Source: Epithemia pelagica
Lineage: Eukaryota > Bacillariophyta > Bacillariophyceae > Surirellales > Surirellaceae
Reading direction: 5' to 3'
Assembly: GCA_946965045.2 (NCBI GenBank)
Contig: OX337239.1
Span: 1,426,001-1,490,000 of the forward strand
DNA: 64,000 bases
The notes under the pieces are model-generated. The model searched no databases. It had not been told where the DNA came from and saw only the letters and a list, made by a program, of their open reading frames with translations. A program made the translations under genes and the position numbers. Positions 61,779 through 64,000 of this stretch are shown in pieces (position 1 is the stretch's first letter; each line of letters begins with the position of its first letter).

Positions 61779-62680
61779 GGCACGTTTCAATGGATCAATC
61801 AATGGATTGTGATTACTTTCTTGGATGGGATGAAAACGAAGTAGGAAGCGCACCTCCGCTGATCAGAAGGCCTTTGATGCGTTCGCACGGTCTATCCAAT
61901 CGTTTGTTTTTCGTTGTTATTGTTTTATTGTTGATGATGATGGTGTTGCTTGCTTGCACCTTTGATGGAATGAAGAAGGTTATTTTTTATTTTTTCGATT
62001 TGGCCCCGTAAAAGGCGCATCCACCATCCACCAACGAAAAAATCTCACATCCAAGTATTATTCAAAGGGGCTTATCCGTTTGATCGCGCCGGGGGATCGT
62101 ACCAAACTGGCCCCCATCCCAAGGGCAATACGATTGCATGGTTTCAAACTTCGTCCCGCGATGCTCTCGAGCGCGACATCTCCGACGAAATGCCGCGCCC
62201 GCAGCCACTGCGAGCTCCACCGTATCTTTTCTGCCCCTCACAATTTTGGGAACAACGGTACAACATTGGAATTTTGGATTTCCAGCTTCCAGCATCCAAC
62301 TCTCCCAGTGTTCAAGTCAACATGTTACCTCTCTGTTTTGTCATTGTACAAGGCCACATCCTGATTTCAGAATGACTTCAGGGAAAAGGGAATCGATCGC
62401 ATTCTTCTTTGGGAGTAAAAGAACGTCGACGTTCGTTTTCATGGGTCGTCGACAAGTCACAAAGAGGCAAATATTATGGAGGTCGTTCAATGTCGTCAAC
62501 ACCTTTTCCGTGACCTCGACGTTCGTTGGAAGAGCCACTATTGTCATTTCCATTGACAGGAATGGGACTGAGGGTACTGGACTGGACTGGACTTGTATCG
62601 TATCACAGGAAGAGTTGGGTGGAAGACTGTTGAAAGGAGGTTGATATGTCATAGGAGCGACCAATCCACGACCGATCGCA
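61779..62680. other. Intergenic, no gene seen
   Basis: Upstream of the propeller-like gene and of the next ORF. No palindromes of the CTCCTAGGAG type. The 168-codon ORF at 62138 has no recognisable feature. Confidence 0.45.
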
Positions 62681-63346
62681 GTGCCATGTGCCATCACGCA
62701 AACAGAACCTTCCCCCGCCGAACAACAACGTTATGGTCAATCGTTCGATTCACTTGCCAACGATGCCTCCCAGATTCACCATCACGCTGCCCGGAACAAG
62801 TTCACGCATGACACAACAACCACAGCTCTCATCAACACCAACAACCTCCTCCTCCTGCCTTTTTCCATCGACCACCTTGGTGGACTCGGTCATTTTGCCC
62901 ACAACTTTTTCTTCGGCGCACCTCCTTGGTACTCCCTCTCCCCCTCCAACCCCCCATCCTGGCCCACCCCACAACTTGGACGCTCCGACCGCTGTCTTCC
63001 TCACACCGATGGTTTTTTGGCATTTAACAACCTCCTCCAATTTGCCCCTTCAAACCTCATCCACACTGCGCAAACTCGCTCCCAACCCACACCAGCCCCC
63101 TTTCAACAGTCTCTCCGACGCCATGCCACCCTCACTCTCGGTCATGCCATCACTACGGCCTTGGCCCAGCACGTTCTCGATGCTCTCTCCACCACGGACC
63201 TCCACCTCTCCCAACGACGAAAAATCAGCCGTATCCAAAAATCTTCTGTTTTCACCGTCTGCCCGGCTACCCGATACTTCCCCCACCCATACAACCCCCA
63301 CGCCGCGTATTCCGTTTCGGACCACCCCACCCACACTCTAGATTAG
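62681..63346 (+). CDS. Hypothetical ORF, possibly a retroelement relic
   Basis: A 221-codon frame with ATG at 62687 (the frame shown opens at 62681). It reads PFSIDHLGGLGHFAHNFFFGAP, then LPHTDGFLAFNNLL and LGHAITTALAQHVLDAL. The IDHLGGLG-HFAH-F stretch is like a motif seen at the end of some algal non-LTR retroelement proteins, but I cannot confirm this. A second frame is also open over nearly the same bases (62688-63341). Composition is strongly C-rich on the plus strand (Pro, Thr, His, Ser). It lies just upstream of the lumen-protein gene. Coding status is uncertain. Confidence 0.3.
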   Translation: MPCAITQTEPSPAEQQRYGQSFDSLANDASQIHHHAARNKFTHDTTTTALINTNNLLLLPFSIDHLGGLGHFAHNFFFGAPPWYSLSPSNPPSWPTPQLGRSDRCLPHTDGFLAFNNLLQFAPSNLIHTAQTRSQPTPAPFQQSLRRHATLTLGHAITTALAQHVLDALSTTDLHLSQRRKISRIQKSSVFTVCPATRYFPHPYNPHAAYSVSDHPTHTLD

Positions 63347-63443
63347 TCACACCCATAACCTATTCTAGAACACAAACAAAAGTCGAGTCATCAAAACAAA
63401 AAGAGATTAAGAGTGGACAAGAGAGAGAGCGTAAAAAGTGAGG

Positions 63444-63926
63444 ATGAAGGTAGTATCGGTACCGTTGATGATCAAGGTGCTGCTCGTATGGCAGCTGGGA
63501 GTGTTTTCCTCTCATGCTTGGATGTTCCCCCTCACTCGCCAGAACATGGTGCAAAAGGCTGCCGTCGTTGCCACTGGCATCTCGGTCGCCATCACCTCGA
63601 CCGTGGCGCCTCTTCCCGTGGACGCCACGTCGTCCGATCCTTTTACCGGCAAGTATGGCGATCCCAAACATCCCAATTGCAAGCGCGAAATAGTAGTTTC
63701 GTCGTCCAATCAAGCTCGTGTTTCGGGAACCGATGGTACTCCGGGGTGTCCTCCCGACGGCAGTGGGAAACCCTGGACCTTGTCGGGTACAGTCGATGGA
63801 CCGACAATTCTGGTGGACTTTTCTCCCAAGGGTGGGCCTGCCAACCTCAAGGGTGTTTATGATACTTCGGATCCCGAAGGTATTCAGTGGCCAGATGGCA
63901 ACAAGTGGGTCAAGCAAGGTCTATAA
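63444..63926 (+). CDS. Predicted thylakoid-lumen protein, unknown function
   Basis: 160 residues from the ATG at 63444. A signal peptide (IKVLLVWQLGVFSSHA) ends SSHA-WMFP, a plastid context with Trp at +1. It is followed by a hydrophobic second targeting segment (AAVVATGISVAITSTVAPLPVDA), together a tripartite lumen presequence. The mature part, about 105 residues, begins DPFTGKYGDPKHPNCKREI and contains VSGTDGTPGCPPDG, VDFSPKGGPANLKGVYD and a final WPDGNKWVKQ. Two Cys could pair. It looks like a small conserved algal lumenal family; I do not know its role. Confidence 0.72.
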   Translation: MKVVSVPLMIKVLLVWQLGVFSSHAWMFPLTRQNMVQKAAVVATGISVAITSTVAPLPVDATSSDPFTGKYGDPKHPNCKREIVVSSSNQARVSGTDGTPGCPPDGSGKPWTLSGTVDGPTILVDFSPKGGPANLKGVYDTSDPEGIQWPDGNKWVKQGL

Positions 63927-64000
63927 TGAGCCTGGCGAATACCAATGGTGTTCTCCCCGCGACGATATGGAATCTTGCTTGCTACAAGTAATTGCTAGCG

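Overview
The window looks like nuclear DNA of a diatom, most likely a raphid pennate. The organism is inferred from several signs. Two proteins carry plastid-targeting presequences of the diatom ASAFAP type. The copia-type retroelements resemble diatom CoDi elements. There is a bHLH-PAS regulator of the type known from diatoms. Introns are short (65-228 bp, GT-AG), and acidic, Ser/Asn/Thr-rich low-complexity tracts are common. I cannot prove the species. No rRNA, tRNA or CRISPR array was recognised.

Bases 1-18,000 are a nest of mobile elements. A partial unknown ORF (2-691) is followed by an intact 1,888-codon Copia polyprotein (905-6571). A second Copia element of a different lineage follows (possible primer-binding site at 7275, gag-protease 7662-9056, pol to 12701); it is broken by a one-base frameshift and a stop codon. 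Its 3' part is interrupted by a 3,587-bp PIF/Harbinger DNA transposon (12702-16288) with terminal inverted repeats, a spliced intact-looking transposase gene and a divergent accessory gene. The transposon is flanked not by a 3-bp target duplication but by 670-bp direct repeats of the retroelement. The retroelement end then abuts fragments of host genes (17032-18260).

Bases 18,969-32,500 are host genes: an intact TLC-like membrane protein and its degenerate neighbour copy, a bHLH-PAS transcription factor, a probable three-exon fusion of a catalytically degenerate triosephosphate-isomerase-like domain to an SMP-30/gluconolactonase domain with a plastid presequence, and a fusion of a spermidine-synthase-like domain to a SET domain.

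Bases 32,500-44,000 hold lineage-specific material: repeats, a secreted cysteine-rich protein interrupted by one in-frame TGA plus a truncated copy, a large unknown membrane protein with a stray copy of its 3' end, a single-domain retropepsin-like protein with a DTA active-site triplet, and a two-exon Ser/Thr kinase.

Bases 44,000-54,700 carry three ferroportin (SLC40) paralogues, one of them inverted. Between the second and third lie an RNA-methyltransferase-like gene and a 711-bp Tc1/mariner, Stowaway-like element that keeps only the transposase helix-turn-helix. Bases 55,000-64,000 contain a plastid Deg/HtrA protease, a protein with five helicase-associated (HA) repeats and no helicase, a type II membrane protein with a propeller-like ectodomain, an unexplained ORF and a predicted thylakoid-lumen protein.

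Coordinates of spliced genes are the outer limits; exon limits are in the evidence text. All splice sites were read by eye from GT-AG sites and frame continuity.
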